Positions 53,901 to 63,462 are shown, counted from the first letter of the stretch. The stretch: DNA of 64,000 bases from Candidatus Poribacteria bacterium (GCA_028818695.1 JAPPNK010000021.1:81245-145244); one strand, 5' to 3'. A program made the numbers and translations. The notes: generated by a model from the letters alone, not told the origin.

Positions 53901-56900
53901 AGGCTGGACTCAGCGCCACCCGAACGCCCTTCGTCACCACCTGCAGCGTCACAGCGCGCCCGAACCATGCCGAGGTCAGCGTTCGGTCGTCGCTTCCAAC
54001 GCTCCTGACGCGGATGCGGACATTCTGCGGGTTGTTCGTATACAGCGCGTTCAACACGCGAAAGGTCGTCGTGAACCGCCCGTTCGCGCCCGCCGACCCG
54101 CCCGAATCGATCGTCACCATCATGCCTTCGTTCGCGCCGTTTATTTGATTGGGGTCGTTATTCACCGCGGGGGCGATCCAGACCTCCAACGTTTCATTCG
54201 CGCCGGCGCCAAGACCCGTGATCGATACATGGTCGCCCAGGTCAAACTTGGACGGAACCAGCAGCGTCACCTTCGGAACGACCGTGAAGTCAATCGTACG
54301 CGTCGCGCCCGACGTCGTTCCGACCGCTGTGATGGTGCGCATGCCGCCCGGATTGTCCGGCACCGTGAACGATACCGCGTCCATCGATCCGTTGGGCCTT
54401 GCCGTCTGCGTCTGAACTGGCAAACCTGGATAGGTCACCGTCACCGCCTCGTTAGGCTGGAACGTGTTGATTTCAGGCATCAAAACGCGGATGCGGTCGC
54501 CGGGGCTTGCCGTCCCAATCTTGGAGCCGCTGATATTCTGCACCGTCAAGACGTGGCCCGTCTCGCTGCCAACCGTGAAGTTGAAATTCACCCTATTCAG
54601 AGCGCCGCGAGAGTTCAGAGCCTGTCCTATCACACTCAACGTCGTTGCGCCAGGCGGCAGATTCGGCACGCGCACCGTTGTGCCGGCAAGCGTTCCGTTC
54701 TCATCTACAGGAATGCCTTCGCCGTCAATCGCGCCAATGCCGCCGATCGTTATCCGCAGACGCTCATAACGCGAGAAGCCGCTCCCCGAGACCGTCACCT
54801 CGTCGCCGGGGTTCCCCGACAACGGGCTGGCATTGGCGGCCGCGACCGCATGCCACGTCCCTGCTGTATGCGTGTTTCCGTCCGAATCGACCAACGTCGC
54901 CGTGTAACCGCGGTCGGAGGAGGTCGGCTGAACCGTGAACGACTGGCTCACCGAACCGTTCGCGCCCGTCGCTGTGGACTCCGACTGGCCGTTGCCAAGA
55001 TGAATCATCACAGGCGAGCTGGCTTTCATACCCATGCCCTCAACGGTCAAGGTCTGGCCAACCTTCGCTTCGGCGCCGCTCAATTTATATGTCGACCCGA
55101 CTGTGAACTTGCTAGACGCGCTGCCCACCGTCACCGTATGCGCGCCGCCTGGAACATGCGGCACCTTGAACTTCGCATTGAAACTGCCGTCCGAATTGGA
55201 GCGGAACGTCGGCGAAATGTTCACCCCGCCGACAATCACCGTCAGATACTGCTTGTTCCCAAAACCGGTTCCTGTCACCGTCACATCGTCGCCCACATTG
55301 CCGCTCACAGGGCGAATCGCAATGCTCGCGCCAACTGTGAAGGTCTCCGTGAGAGTGAAGCGATGATTTTGGTGCCGATTGGTACCGCCGTACTGACGCA
55401 TCCAGATCTGGCGGGCGCCTGAGTCGGAAGGCGGAACGTTGAAGTAGATATCGATCTTCCCGTCGCCGCTTGCCGTGAACCAGTCGTTGTGGTGGACGGT
55501 GGCGTCGTTCAGGTCATACGGCGCGACTCGCTTGCCGTCAAACGTGAAGTCGACCCTTTCATTCGCTTTGAAACCGTCGCCTCGAACGCGAACAAGCGTC
55601 CCGGACCCGCCGCTCTTCGGCGACACGGAAGTGAGGCGCTGCGCGTTGCGAATCTGCAGAGCGTCATTATGAACATTGGAACCTTGCACCTTCAGATGCG
55701 CGTCTCTGTAATAGACGCCGGCGGTTCCTTTGCCCGGAACCGTGATCGTTACGCGGAATGTGCCGTTGGCGGTCGTTATGATGTTTCCGTCTCTGGCGTT
55801 TCCGCTCGCGTTCAACGCGCCGATCCCGTCAATCGAAGGCTTGCCGAGGTTTTGACCGGGGCCGTACGCCTTGCCCGTAATCGTGATCACGCTGCCGGGC
55901 GTGACCCACCGCGGATTGCGCGAAATTGAAGAGGTTACGGTCACCGTCGCGACAGTTTCGCTGACCGCGTTCTCCGTGTCGATGTGCTTCGTTCCAGCAA
56001 TCGAATCCGACGTGTTTTCAGGCGTTCTGAATTTCACCTCAAAGACGCCGTTCACATCCGCCGAGACCTGATCCCCGATCACCTGCCAGCCGCCGTTTCC
56101 ATGCTTCGAAACGCCGCGAATCAACTGCGGCGACGCGAAAGCGGCGTCATGGTCAAGCCGAATGCGCCCCAGCGGCTCAAAGCTGTTGTAGTTGTAGCCG
56201 CGGATCTTCACCTCCGTGCCGGGAACGCCGCTTCCGCCTCCCAGGACCATCAACGTCCGATTCGTTCCTGGCGTGGAGTAGATGAAGTGCGTCTCCGCGG
56301 AGCCGCCGCCGCTGACCTCCACATTCGCCACGCCCGTTGTCACGCCGGCCGGCGCGTTGAAGCGGGCGGTGAACCGACCCTTCGCGTCAGGAACCACATT
56401 GCCTCCGTTCAGCGTTCCAATCGTCGCGTTCACAAACGATGTGGGTGTCCCGCCGACCGTCACGCTAACAGGAGCGCCGGGCGTAAACCCGTTTCCGACG
56501 ACCAGTATGCTCTCGCCGCCGCGCCCGGTGGTCGGATCCACCGTAATAGACGGCTTCGTTGTGTAGGTGTTCGTCGTGTTGCCGGCGCCGACAGCGGAGC
56601 CTGTGTTTGATCCCTGCACCTCCCAGCGCACATGGCGGAAGATGTTCGGATTGTCAAACGCCTGCGAGACGACCAGCGCCTTGTCAAGCCCGCCGCGCGA
56701 GTTCGTTGTGTTGTTGGACGCGCTCGCCCGAACATAGCGGCCGCTGCCGTCGGAACTCGAATCCAGGTAGAACAGGATCGGCGTGTTCTTCGGGAACCCG
56801 TAACCTCGAATCTCAATGTTGCCGCCGACTGCGACCGACGTATTCAGGATATGCGCTGTCGGAATGATCGTCAGGCTGTCCTCAGCGTAACCGCCCCCGC

Positions 56901-59900
56901 CGAGATCGTGTCCTTGAGCCGACACCACAACGGTACCGCCTGACAAACCAACCAGGTTATTGCCGCTCTTGATGGCGGCGGGAATGGTGAAGCTTCTCGT
57001 GAACCGGCCGTGGGAGCCAACGATGTTCTTGTGGTTCCCCTGCTCAATGCCGTCGACGCGGATTCGCACACGTTCGCCGTTCCTCCACGAGACTTCGTCG
57101 TTGCCGAAACCGAAGCCGTACACCGTCACCGACTGACCCGGCGACACGGTCGACGGCACAACGACAATCTCCGACGCCACGCTCACTCTGTTTGAAGCGC
57201 GGTGGAAATTATGCCTCCTAATGTTCAAATCGGCGCTGTTGCTTTCCGCCCTGATGTCATGGGTCCCAGACTGAGCGCCGGTGATCGTCACCGTTCGGTT
57301 CACGAGGGAACCGTCCGCGTCCGGCATCAGATCCGTCGACCAACCATGGATCGAGATCCGCACATTCTGACCTGCCTGGAAGCCGGTACCCGACACAATC
57401 AGCTGCCCCGTGTTGTTCCCGCCGACCTGCGTCGACTGGTTGTAAACGGTGGAGGAGCTGATCGCCAGACTTGTCTTCACGCGCGTGCGGATGGTTTTGT
57501 GCGACTGCTCCAGCTTAGTCATCGAAAAGGCGTTGTTCTGGGCGAGGCTGTTCGCCTTATACAATTCAGCGCGGTAGTCGCCCAGCGGAACGCCCGGCGA
57601 GCGCAGCGTCACGGTGAAGGAGCCGTCCGAACGGGAGCGGAAGCCGCTGCCATGGTTCGTACCGCCCGACCAGATATGGCTGCCGACGTCCGCAGCGGTA
57701 AGGGTCACCCGAGCCGACTCGTTGACCGCCCCGCCGCTGCCGTCGATCGTCTTCGACTGCGTGTAGTAGTAAACAGGGTTGGTGTGGCCCGTATGCTTCA
57801 AGCGCAGAGCGAGCGTGTCGCCCGGCGCAAAGCCGGTTCCGCTCACCGTGATGTCGCCGCCTTCTTGAACGCCGTTCACCGCGCTCACCGATATCTTCTC
57901 GGTGATGTGAATCGTGGCGACCGCATGGTTCGCGCCGACGCGGAACTGCTGCTGCGTTCCCTTCGGCGAATTCGGAAGCGTGCCTTCAAAGCGAAAGGAG
58001 CCGTTGGAGTCTGTCCGTATGAAGGTATTGTGCGCCGTCCCGAAGCTCGCGCTGTTGATCGTCACAGCGCGCCCGTCGAACGTCACCGGATAGGACGCGT
58101 TCGCGGCGTAGCCTGTCCCTGTCGCTGTCACCCTGTCGCCCACCTTTGCAGCAGTCTTGTTCAGGGTCAACGCCAGCCCCGTCCCGGAGGAGACCAGTAG
58201 ATGCGCTTCCGCCCGCACGTTGAGACTGTCCGTCGCGATGATCTTTTGATACCCGTTCGGAGCGAGCGGGTTCAAAGTGCCGCTGAACGTCACCACCTTT
58301 TGACCGACAATGGCGGTCGTGTTGCTCGTTCCTGTAAATACGTTCTCTCCGCTCTCAAAGCGGAATGTGATCGCCCCGGGCGCGAAGCCGGAGCCGGTGA
58401 CCGTGATGACAGACGTTCCCGCTACGCCTGAGGTCGGCGAAACGGAGATCACCGATCCGACATCAATGGCGCTTGGAGCTGTCGCGACGCCGCCCTTGTC
58501 GTCGGCGACATGCAGGGTGATCACGCCGGACCGCGTGTCGAAGACGGTCGCTGTCAGATTGAAGTTTCCGTTGTTGCCGACCGTGTTGTTCGTCACGGCA
58601 AACGTCTGACCGTTGGCGTCTGTATGCTTCACGGTGATCGTACTGCCGGCGGTGAAGCCGCTGCCTTCAACCCTGAAGGTTCCTTCCACCGTGACGCGCT
58701 TTCGCCATCTGCTTCGGTTGCCTTCCCCGTTGATCTTCGTGATGAAGGGCGTGACCGTGATCGGCGTCCGCGCCACGCGCGTCGCATTGGTCAACGGATC
58801 GGGGTCTCCGCCTTCCTGCTCGGCGACAAGATCCCATGTACCGCGCGGAAGCGTCGGAATGTAAACCCGCACCCAGTTGGTGGAGCCGTTGTTGCTGGTC
58901 TGCCTACCAACATGGCGCGCATTGTTGTCATGCCCGTGATAGTTGGCATTAACTCTGCCGAGTACAGGATGCGCCACAAAGAACCTGACCGGTCTGCCGT
59001 TCTGGAAGCCCCTCGCTTTCACTGAAAGCTCTTGCCCGACTCTTCCAGGGCTGCCGCTTCGAACCTGAAGGCTGGAAGTGACGTTGACGGTCAACTGCGC
59101 GATCTGGCGCGAGCCGTTCGTCGCCGTCGCCCGGATCGTCTGAATGCCGCCCGGCGCCTCCGGTATCGCCACCGTCGCCGTGAACATTCCGTTCGCGTCG
59201 GCAACAGTCCCCGTTGTGGAGCTGCCCTTTCCGCCGACGGAGAAGGATATCTCGTCGCCGCTGGCAAAGCCATCGCCGACCACCGTCGCGTTCTCGCCGG
59301 AGCCGACCTGGAAATCCTGCGTGTCCGCAAGCCGCAGATCAGCCGTGATGACAAAATTCGCCATCGCCGACTCAAGCGACGCGTTGCCGCGCGCCGCAAC
59401 CGGAACGCCGTCGCGCATGAAGCTCGCGGACGGAACGTTCAGCGTCTGCGTGAACGCGCCGTTCGCGTCCGCCGTGACGATCGATCCGACGCTGAACTCA
59501 TACCCGCCGAAAGTGAAGGTGACGCCTTCGTTCGCCCGGAAGCCCTTGCCCGTCACCGTGACGGACGTCTGCGTGTCTCCATGATCAGGGCTGAGCGCGA
59601 TGCTCGGAATGACCGTGACTTGGAAAATGTTGGCGACCTTGGTGGAACCGCTCACGTTTTGAACATCCACATTGTAGGTTCCGCCCTTCATGCCGTCCGG
59701 AATGGTCATCGTGATATTTTCGGCGGTGCCGTTTCCGTTCGCTGTCGCGCTTCCGACAACCGTGTCGCCGAGCTTGACCTGAACCTGCTCGCTGGCGCCG
59801 AACCCGTAAGCATGCGCCTTCAGCTGGTTATTGCCGACAGGAACGCGGTTATTGCCGGGACCTGCGGCTTTCACCGCTCGCTCGCTCACATTGAAGTACA

Positions 59901-62475
59901 CCGTCTGTCCATCCAGCGACAACGAATGCCGCCCCTTCGCCAGTTGCGGCGTGTTGAACTCAATGCGGAACATGCCGGAAGCAGTGTCTCTATCGAACCC
60001 GCCGTTTTCAATGAACGTGTCGTCGGCGTTGTTGCCGCTCAGGTTCACGATAGTTCCGTTGAGGCGCAGATAGCCGAGGTTCTTGCCCGGCTGCATATTT
60101 CCGTTCTGGTCGTAGGCGATCCCTCGAACCCAGATCTGACCCTCCGCCGACTTCACATTGGAGGAGTATGCCGCAATGGGGAGGTTAGGAGCGCTGTCAA
60201 ACTTCACCTCAACAAAATTGCTTTGGACGACATTCGCGATCTTCGGATCCACAAGAAATATCTGGTAATACACGCCCAGATCCGTGACGCTGATGGAGGT
60301 CAAGTCTGCCGTGACGTTGTACGTCCCGTTCGCGTTTGAGGTCGCGCCGCGCGTTTCCAGCTTGATGTCTCCGGCGTTCTTTACGCCGTCTCTGTTCGCA
60401 TCCAGATGCAGCTCCAGCATCGAGTTCGCCGCTTGCCCTGTCCCGGCGATCGTCAAGCCTTGGCCGAGGAACTTCGTCACCTGCTCCCTCGCCGGCGCGT
60501 TGGCTCTATCGCGCGAGAGGCCGTCCACATGCGTGATCTTGCTCTGCACGGTCAGCGTCGCGCCCTCCGTCGTGCCGCCCGAATGCGTAACGCTGATTTT
60601 GCGCCCGCCGTGCGGCGTGTCGTTCAGACGCACGACCGCGGAAATGGCGCCCGCCGCAGCGTTGGTATCGCTGTTGCTGCCGTCTCTCACCCTGAGGGAG
60701 GTGGTCGGGCTGATATTAAACGTGACCGTTTCGCCTGGCGTAAAGCCGCTGCCGCCCACCGTCAGGTCGGTTCCGACTGTCGCGGATGTAGGCGACACGG
60801 TCGGACCTGTCGGAACGACGTTGATCGTCGCCGATGTCGTGGAGACGCCGGCGAACGAAAGCGTCCATGTGCCGCCGCTCACCGTGGTAGGCACAGTCGC
60901 CGTTCCGTAGAGCGCGCCTTTATCGTCGGCGGTCGCATTAAAGTTCAAAGCAACCGACGTACCCGCGCGGACCATGCTCAGATCGTTGCGCGCGGCGCTC
61001 GCCGGGAAGCTGGTGCCGACCAGATGGAGCGTCCCGCCGGGCGCGACGCTTGTGACCATATCCGTGCTGTCCGCCGCTTTGACGATGAACAGTCGCGGGG
61101 AGTCGGCAGGGCTGGAGAAGAAGAAATGCGCTTCTGCCGCTACATTGCTGAGGCCGCCCGTCGCGCGCAGCGTCGCCACGCCCGATCTCAACGCCGCCGC
61201 ATCCGTCGCCGAGAGCGTGTATGTCTGGCTAGCTATCGTCCCGGTGTCGGGAGCGTTTACAGGCGGAGTAGCAGTGCTTAGGTCAGTCGCCGCATCTATC
61301 ATCATGACGTTCGCCGCGACGACAACGCCGTTCTGAACCAGAGCAAGCGTGACAGCTTCTCTATCGGTTCCCGTGTTGTCTGTCTGGATAACATTGACGC
61401 TGTTCACCGCCTTGTAATGCGCAAACCCCTCCAAAGTGAGAGTGAAGGATGAGCCGACGCCCGCTCTGTTTTCGGTAGCACCGATGCCTATCGACGGAAC
61501 GACGCCCAAGCCGTTTGGGACCCTGCTTGTAACTCTGTCAGTGCCAATTGCACCGCTTACAAGGACAAGGTCGCGCGCGCCGTAGCTGACAGCGGGCAGG
61601 ACAATCTTCCTGCTCGCGTTAACGTTATCCCCATCGGCTTGAATGGAGCCGGCCGCGTTGGTCATTGTGTTTAAAGAAACATCCCTGCCGACATCCAAAG
61701 AGACGGCAGTACTGGCAGGGAAGCCGTGCGCTAGGATGTCAATCTCACTGCCGACCGTTTTGTTCAGCTGCGCCGCGCTTCGAATGACGGGCGCAATGCC
61801 GACCGCGGTTGGGCGCATAGCAAGCGTATTGGCGTCCCCATCCTTAAGATCAAGGCTATGGAGCGACGCCACGCTGCCGTCGGCGTAGGGCGCGGCTCCG
61901 ACAGTGATCTGCCCGTTGATCTGTCCGCTGCCGTTCGCGCTGATCTTGGCCTGTTGATGGGCTCCGAAGAAGACGGTTACCTCTTGTCCGCCGCCGAATC
62001 CGTCGGCGACGATCGTCATTCGGTCGCCAAATTTGACAGCAAGCGGAGAAAATCGGATGATGCGGGGATCGACAGTGTAGGAACCTGTCTGCGTCGCGCC
62101 GGTCAGGTTGACCGTTTTAGCTCCACCCGTTGTGATGGGAGCGCGGAAGGTTACGGTGAAATTGCCGCTTGCGTCGGCGGCGATGTTGTTGCCGCTGACC
62201 GCTCCGACGGAGGCGGAGAGCAGATGCGCGTCCGTAGTAATTGGAACGCTGGCGACGGAGAGCTGCCCGACGCCCTGATTGGCGGCGTAGCCTGAGCCTG
62301 TCACGGTCACCAGGCTTCCGACCGTCACGTTTGCTGCCGGCGTGACGTTTAGTGTTTGCGCCGATGCGCTGAAAGATACCAGCGCGAGCAGCGCGAACGC
62401 CCACGCCGTTGAGAACAGGCGCCGCGCGCCCTTTGGAGTATGAAACACCGTTGCCCTCCTACTGATGGCTTTCAT
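50983..62475 (-). CDS. Giant secreted IPT/TIG-repeat protein (3830 aa) with T9SS-type C-terminal sorting domain
   Basis: A signal peptide (LFSTAWAFALLALVSFSASA) is followed by roughly 35-40 IPT/TIG-like modules of 80-100 residues, each with V(T)V-x-G-x-G-(F/Y)-x-(A/P)-N/G-(E/Q) near its start. Near the C-terminus come two domains of the GINLIGVP type, then a module also found in the other giant (LNGLEVSVTNLRTGQK). The sorting tail of ~90 residues is NYPNPFNPETWIPFQLA, VTVTIYNAAGQTVRTL, AAYWDGRNALGEPVASGLYIY, ending MMILK. It is probably a surface-exposed adhesin or glycan-binding filament. The frame is open to 62715; ATG 62475 precedes the signal peptide. Its ribosome site is weak, and ATG 62583 cannot be excluded. 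Confidence 0.88.
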   Translation of the reverse strand: MKAISRRATVFHTPKGARRLFSTAWAFALLALVSFSASAQTLNVTPAANVTVGSLVTVTGSGYAANQGVGQLSVASVPITTDAHLLSASVGAVSGNNIAADASGNFTVTFRAPITTGGAKTVNLTGATQTGSYTVDPRIIRFSPLAVKFGDRMTIVADGFGGGQEVTVFFGAHQQAKISANGSGQINGQITVGAAPYADGSVASLHSLDLKDGDANTLAMRPTAVGIAPVIRSAAQLNKTVGSEIDILAHGFPASTAVSLDVGRDVSLNTMTNAAGSIQADGDNVNASRKIVLPAVSYGARDLVLVSGAIGTDRVTSRVPNGLGVVPSIGIGATENRAGVGSSFTLTLEGFAHYKAVNSVNVIQTDNTGTDREAVTLALVQNGVVVAANVMMIDAATDLSTATPPVNAPDTGTIASQTYTLSATDAAALRSGVATLRATGGLSNVAAEAHFFFSSPADSPRLFIVKAADSTDMVTSVAPGGTLHLVGTSFPASAARNDLSMVRAGTSVALNFNATADDKGALYGTATVPTTVSGGTWTLSFAGVSTTSATINVVPTGPTVSPTSATVGTDLTVGGSGFTPGETVTFNISPTTSLRVRDGSNSDTNAAAGAISAVVRLNDTPHGGRKISVTHSGGTTEGATLTVQSKITHVDGLSRDRANAPAREQVTKFLGQGLTIAGTGQAANSMLELHLDANRDGVKNAGDIKLETRGATSNANGTYNVTADLTSISVTDLGVYYQIFLVDPKIANVVQSNFVEVKFDSAPNLPIAAYSSNVKSAEGQIWVRGIAYDQNGNMQPGKNLGYLRLNGTIVNLSGNNADDTFIENGGFDRDTASGMFRIEFNTPQLAKGRHSLSLDGQTVYFNVSERAVKAAGPGNNRVPVGNNQLKAHAYGFGASEQVQVKLGDTVVGSATANGNGTAENITMTIPDGMKGGTYNVDVQNVSGSTKVANIFQVTVIPSIALSPDHGDTQTSVTVTGKGFRANEGVTFTFGGYEFSVGSIVTADANGAFTQTLNVPSASFMRDGVPVAARGNASLESAMANFVITADLRLADTQDFQVGSGENATVVGDGFASGDEISFSVGGKGSSTTGTVADANGMFTATVAIPEAPGGIQTIRATATNGSRQIAQLTVNVTSSLQVRSGSPGRVGQELSVKARGFQNGRPVRFFVAHPVLGRVNANYHGHDNNARHVGRQTSNNGSTNWVRVYIPTLPRGTWDLVAEQEGGDPDPLTNATRVARTPITVTPFITKINGEGNRSRWRKRVTVEGTFRVEGSGFTAGSTITVKHTDANGQTFAVTNNTVGNNGNFNLTATVFDTRSGVITLHVADDKGGVATAPSAIDVGSVISVSPTSGVAGTSVITVTGSGFAPGAITFRFESGENVFTGTSNTTAIVGQKVVTFSGTLNPLAPNGYQKIIATDSLNVRAEAHLLVSSGTGLALTLNKTAAKVGDRVTATGTGYAANASYPVTFDGRAVTINSASFGTAHNTFIRTDSNGSFRFEGTLPNSPKGTQQQFRVGANHAVATIHITEKISVSAVNGVQEGGDITVSGTGFAPGDTLALRLKHTGHTNPVYYYTQSKTIDGSGGAVNESARVTLTAADVGSHIWSGGTNHGSGFRSRSDGSFTVTLRSPGVPLGDYRAELYKANSLAQNNAFSMTKLEQSHKTIRTRVKTSLAISSSTVYNQSTQVGGNNTGQLIVSGTGFQAGQNVRISIHGWSTDLMPDADGSLVNRTVTITGAQSGTHDIRAESNSADLNIRRHNFHRASNRVSVASEIVVVPSTVSPGQSVTVYGFGFGNDEVSWRNGERVRIRVDGIEQGNHKNIVGSHGRFTRSFTIPAAIKSGNNLVGLSGGTVVVSAQGHDLGGGGYAEDSLTIIPTAHILNTSVAVGGNIEIRGYGFPKNTPILFYLDSSSDGSGRYVRASASNNTTNSRGGLDKALVVSQAFDNPNIFRHVRWEVQGSNTGSAVGAGNTTNTYTTKPSITVDPTTGRGGESILVVGNGFTPGAPVSVTVGGTPTSFVNATIGTLNGGNVVPDAKGRFTARFNAPAGVTTGVANVEVSGGGSAETHFIYSTPGTNRTLMVLGGGSGVPGTEVKIRGYNYNSFEPLGRIRLDHDAAFASPQLIRGVSKHGNGGWQVIGDQVSADVNGVFEVKFRTPENTSDSIAGTKHIDTENAVSETVATVTVTSSISRNPRWVTPGSVITITGKAYGPGQNLGKPSIDGIGALNASGNARDGNIITTANGTFRVTITVPGKGTAGVYYRDAHLKVQGSNVHNDALQIRNAQRLTSVSPKSGGSGTLVRVRGDGFKANERVDFTFDGKRVAPYDLNDATVHHNDWFTASGDGKIDIYFNVPPSDSGARQIWMRQYGGTNRHQNHRFTLTETFTVGASIAIRPVSGNVGDDVTVTGTGFGNKQYLTVIVGGVNISPTFRSNSDGSFNAKFKVPHVPGGAHTVTVGSASSKFTVGSTYKLSGAEAKVGQTLTVEGMGMKASSPVMIHLGNGQSESTATGANGSVSQSFTVQPTSSDRGYTATLVDSDGNTHTAGTWHAVAAANASPLSGNPGDEVTVSGSGFSRYERLRITIGGIGAIDGEGIPVDENGTLAGTTVRVPNLPPGATTLSVIGQALNSRGALNRVNFNFTVGSETGHVLTVQNISGSKIGTASPGDRIRVLMPEINTFQPNEAVTVTYPGLPVQTQTARPNGSMDAVSFTVPDNPGGMRTITAVGTTSGATRTIDFTVVPKVTLLVPSKFDLGDHVSITGLGAGANETLEVWIAPAVNNDPNQINGANEGMMVTIDSGGSAGANGRFTTTFRVLNALYTNNPQNVRIRVRSVGSDDRTLTSAWFGRAVTLQVVTKGVRVALSPASEGPGDAILTLEGTAADNDGNTRILENIGNVELAHGSIQNGTRQKVRHADLEILEVGEKEQDSGGYATIRTDLSGRFKARVNLTSLNGGKPMPSGLVTIYVGGELVTTSYTVKPELRLYDGEERITQAKLGQDYTLKGVSFSRTRALTLMLGGKAATTAALTTDGNGEFSTTVNWAPGEWVGGAQTLTATTQYDSARLPLTILGTITGVTAGTAVQVGNEVEVSGHGYGASEALTFSVGGNAVMEVEGGTTNANGAFTAMIAIPAVSSGAKDLRVSSATSDASVSGAYTIGPAFSAAAKANADTDLAVMGSGYGANEAVSVAVAGESPVTVNADANGSFEQTIPLTAVMDHGSEVMVTAGSQTARFLYDSMAEAQDIMASPNPAGSGKTVMVSANIEAGSTAMFSVAGVEGASGALEPVMDAEAPEGFMAVAGMYEVMDGADIEDAAVTVTVTDSIGNMTEHDGGALTIDTVAPMGTAMLSEETIRNNLSFMITATSEESGLTAMADVSDVDTTKVDAVALAESAEGRSYSAEVTVSQENEASPGDKMVIVTLTDAAGNSYSIEVGIELRANTVFTLNLNAGLNLIHVPVNEDGLDRASDLYWKINNGGDIVSAVVMLNDDSKFVSYTGGAVGSAVDLPLNDSTGVMVLMKEAASVTFTGGPLNESVPLRSGINLIGVPRHGGVAMASQIADLGQPNVTLTTLALTRDSDGNAQFIAVTPGNDVAVTGGQGFIVVASGPWALTMAGDPWENAPASTAASVKHLRPTSTPLLMIEGSLAREDTMAALNGLEVSVTNLRTGQKMTEKVGATAGSGRFSAAMLDLKGGRYEASDQFEVQVVDPSGAFGGIPKTRIVLSKENIESGRLDLGQLLLSAVPDRTALLPNYPNPFNPETWIPFQLAKPSRVTVTIYNAAGQTVRTLELGQLPAGTYHSRSKAAYWDGRNALGEPVASGLYIYRIEAGSFSQLRRMMILK

Positions 62476-62762
62476 GGAAAACTGTTTTGCCGCCGGCTTC
62501 TGTCCGCCTTGGCGTTGATATGCAATCGAATCGTGTTGCGTGTTGGTTCGTCTGTCGTCCACCTGACGCCCTCCATCATTCATGCGTAATCGTCCAAACA
62601 TTTTTGATATCCGAAGTAAAGAGGCGTATGCGCCCGCATGCCCATTGTACCGCAAGACAGGTTTGCAATGCAACCGAAACTGAAACATTCCGAGCCGTTT
62701 GCTGAAATTGGTCAATCCTTTCCGATTCGCTCCCCCGCCAAAATAACGGCAGGGCTAAGCAA
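62476..62762 (-). promoter_or_regulatory. Long 5' leader of the giant operon
   Basis: From the predicted transcription start (~62762) to the ATG at 62475 is about 287 nt without a better gene. The reading frame is open through most of it. I see no recognised riboswitch. The weak ribosome site and long leader are compatible with post-transcriptional control. Confidence 0.4.
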
Positions 62763-62768
62763 CAGCTT

Positions 62769-62798
62769 ATAATACACCGGGGCGGCTGAGCCTGTCAA
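62769..62798 (-). promoter_or_regulatory. Sigma70-type promoter of the giant-protein operon
   Basis: On the minus strand a perfect TTGACA (62798-62793) is followed by an 18-bp spacer and TATTAT (62774-62769). It points at the 3830-aa gene. This is the best -35/-10 pair found in the window. Confidence 0.65.
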
Positions 62799-62932
62799 GC
62801 GTTTTTCCGCCTCGCCCTTTTTGCGCGGAAACGCAAAATTCCCGATAACTTGAGAACGTTCCGCGATGCGCATCCGTTACACATAGACGCCCTTTCAACG
62901 CATCATACACTAAAATAAATTTCGATCCAACC

Positions 62933-63277
62933 TTAAGATGCAACGACAAACCCTCCGACGAGCGTCACGGTGGCGGCGAATTCGTAGAGCCGCGCTTGCG
63001 GTTCGCGCTGGGAGGCGGGCGTTTCGTGTTCGCCGTCCCTTGACCATACCTCATTATTGCGCTCGACGCTTTCCCAGAGCGTGATCCATGCGTAGTCGAC
63101 TCTGGATTGGGCGGCGCCTGGGAGGCCGCCTCGGTATCCGCGCAGCAGCTGCGCTTGGAGGCATCCGGGCAGTTTCAGTTTGGCGGGAAAGAATTCGCTG
63201 ACCATAAATCGCTCGAACGCCGCTGTGTCGGCTCCTGGCTTGAGATCGCATGTGTGTATGACTCTGTATTTGGGCAT
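62933..63277 (-). CDS. Small protein of unknown function (possible ferredoxin-like alpha/beta fold)
   Basis: About 114 residues from ATG 63277 (MPKYRVIHTCDLKPGADTAA). The beta-alpha-beta start, EFFPAKLKLPGCLQAQLLRG and DYAWITLWES suggest an ABM/EthD-like dimeric alpha-beta barrel fold, but no family is certain. The frame stays open to 63640; the upstream 121 codons include a translated dispersed repeat (DSRFRGNGD) and are rejected. ATG 63304 is an alternative start. Confidence 0.6.
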   Translation of the reverse strand: MPKYRVIHTCDLKPGADTAAFERFMVSEFFPAKLKLPGCLQAQLLRGYRGGLPGAAQSRVDYAWITLWESVERNNEVWSRDGEHETPASQREPQARLYEFAATVTLVGGFVVAS

Positions 63278-63439
63278 TCCGCGTCCCGTTTTGTTGATAT
63301 GCATCCGCCGCTCATGATAAAAATACACCTTGCCGCCGTCTGTGTCAACATAAAGAACCTGACCTGCCGCCTGAAGTTGGGACATTTGAACGGACAAAGC
63401 CTTTATGGATGGGAAAAGGGCTTCGCCAACCAGATCGCC

Positions 63440-63462
63440 ATTCCCGCGAAAGCGGGAATCCA
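63440..63462. repeat. Dispersed palindromic repeat ATTCCCGC-GAAA-GCGGGAAT
   Basis: A perfect 8-bp stem with a GAAA loop, followed by CCAGAGTCC. It is the type copy of the repeat family seen at 5916, 63503 and 63952, and looks like the dRS3-type repeats of other bacteria. Confidence 0.8.

Noticed and set aside
53506-55422. Plus-strand open frame of ~638 codons opposite the 3830-aa gene
   Set aside because: It is an antisense shadow: Arg-rich, no recognisable motif, while the minus strand encodes continuous IPT/TIG repeats.
62767-62949. 60-codon minus-strand ORF
   Set aside because: It overlaps both the end of the small gene at 62933 and the predicted giant promoter, and has no recognisable sequence.
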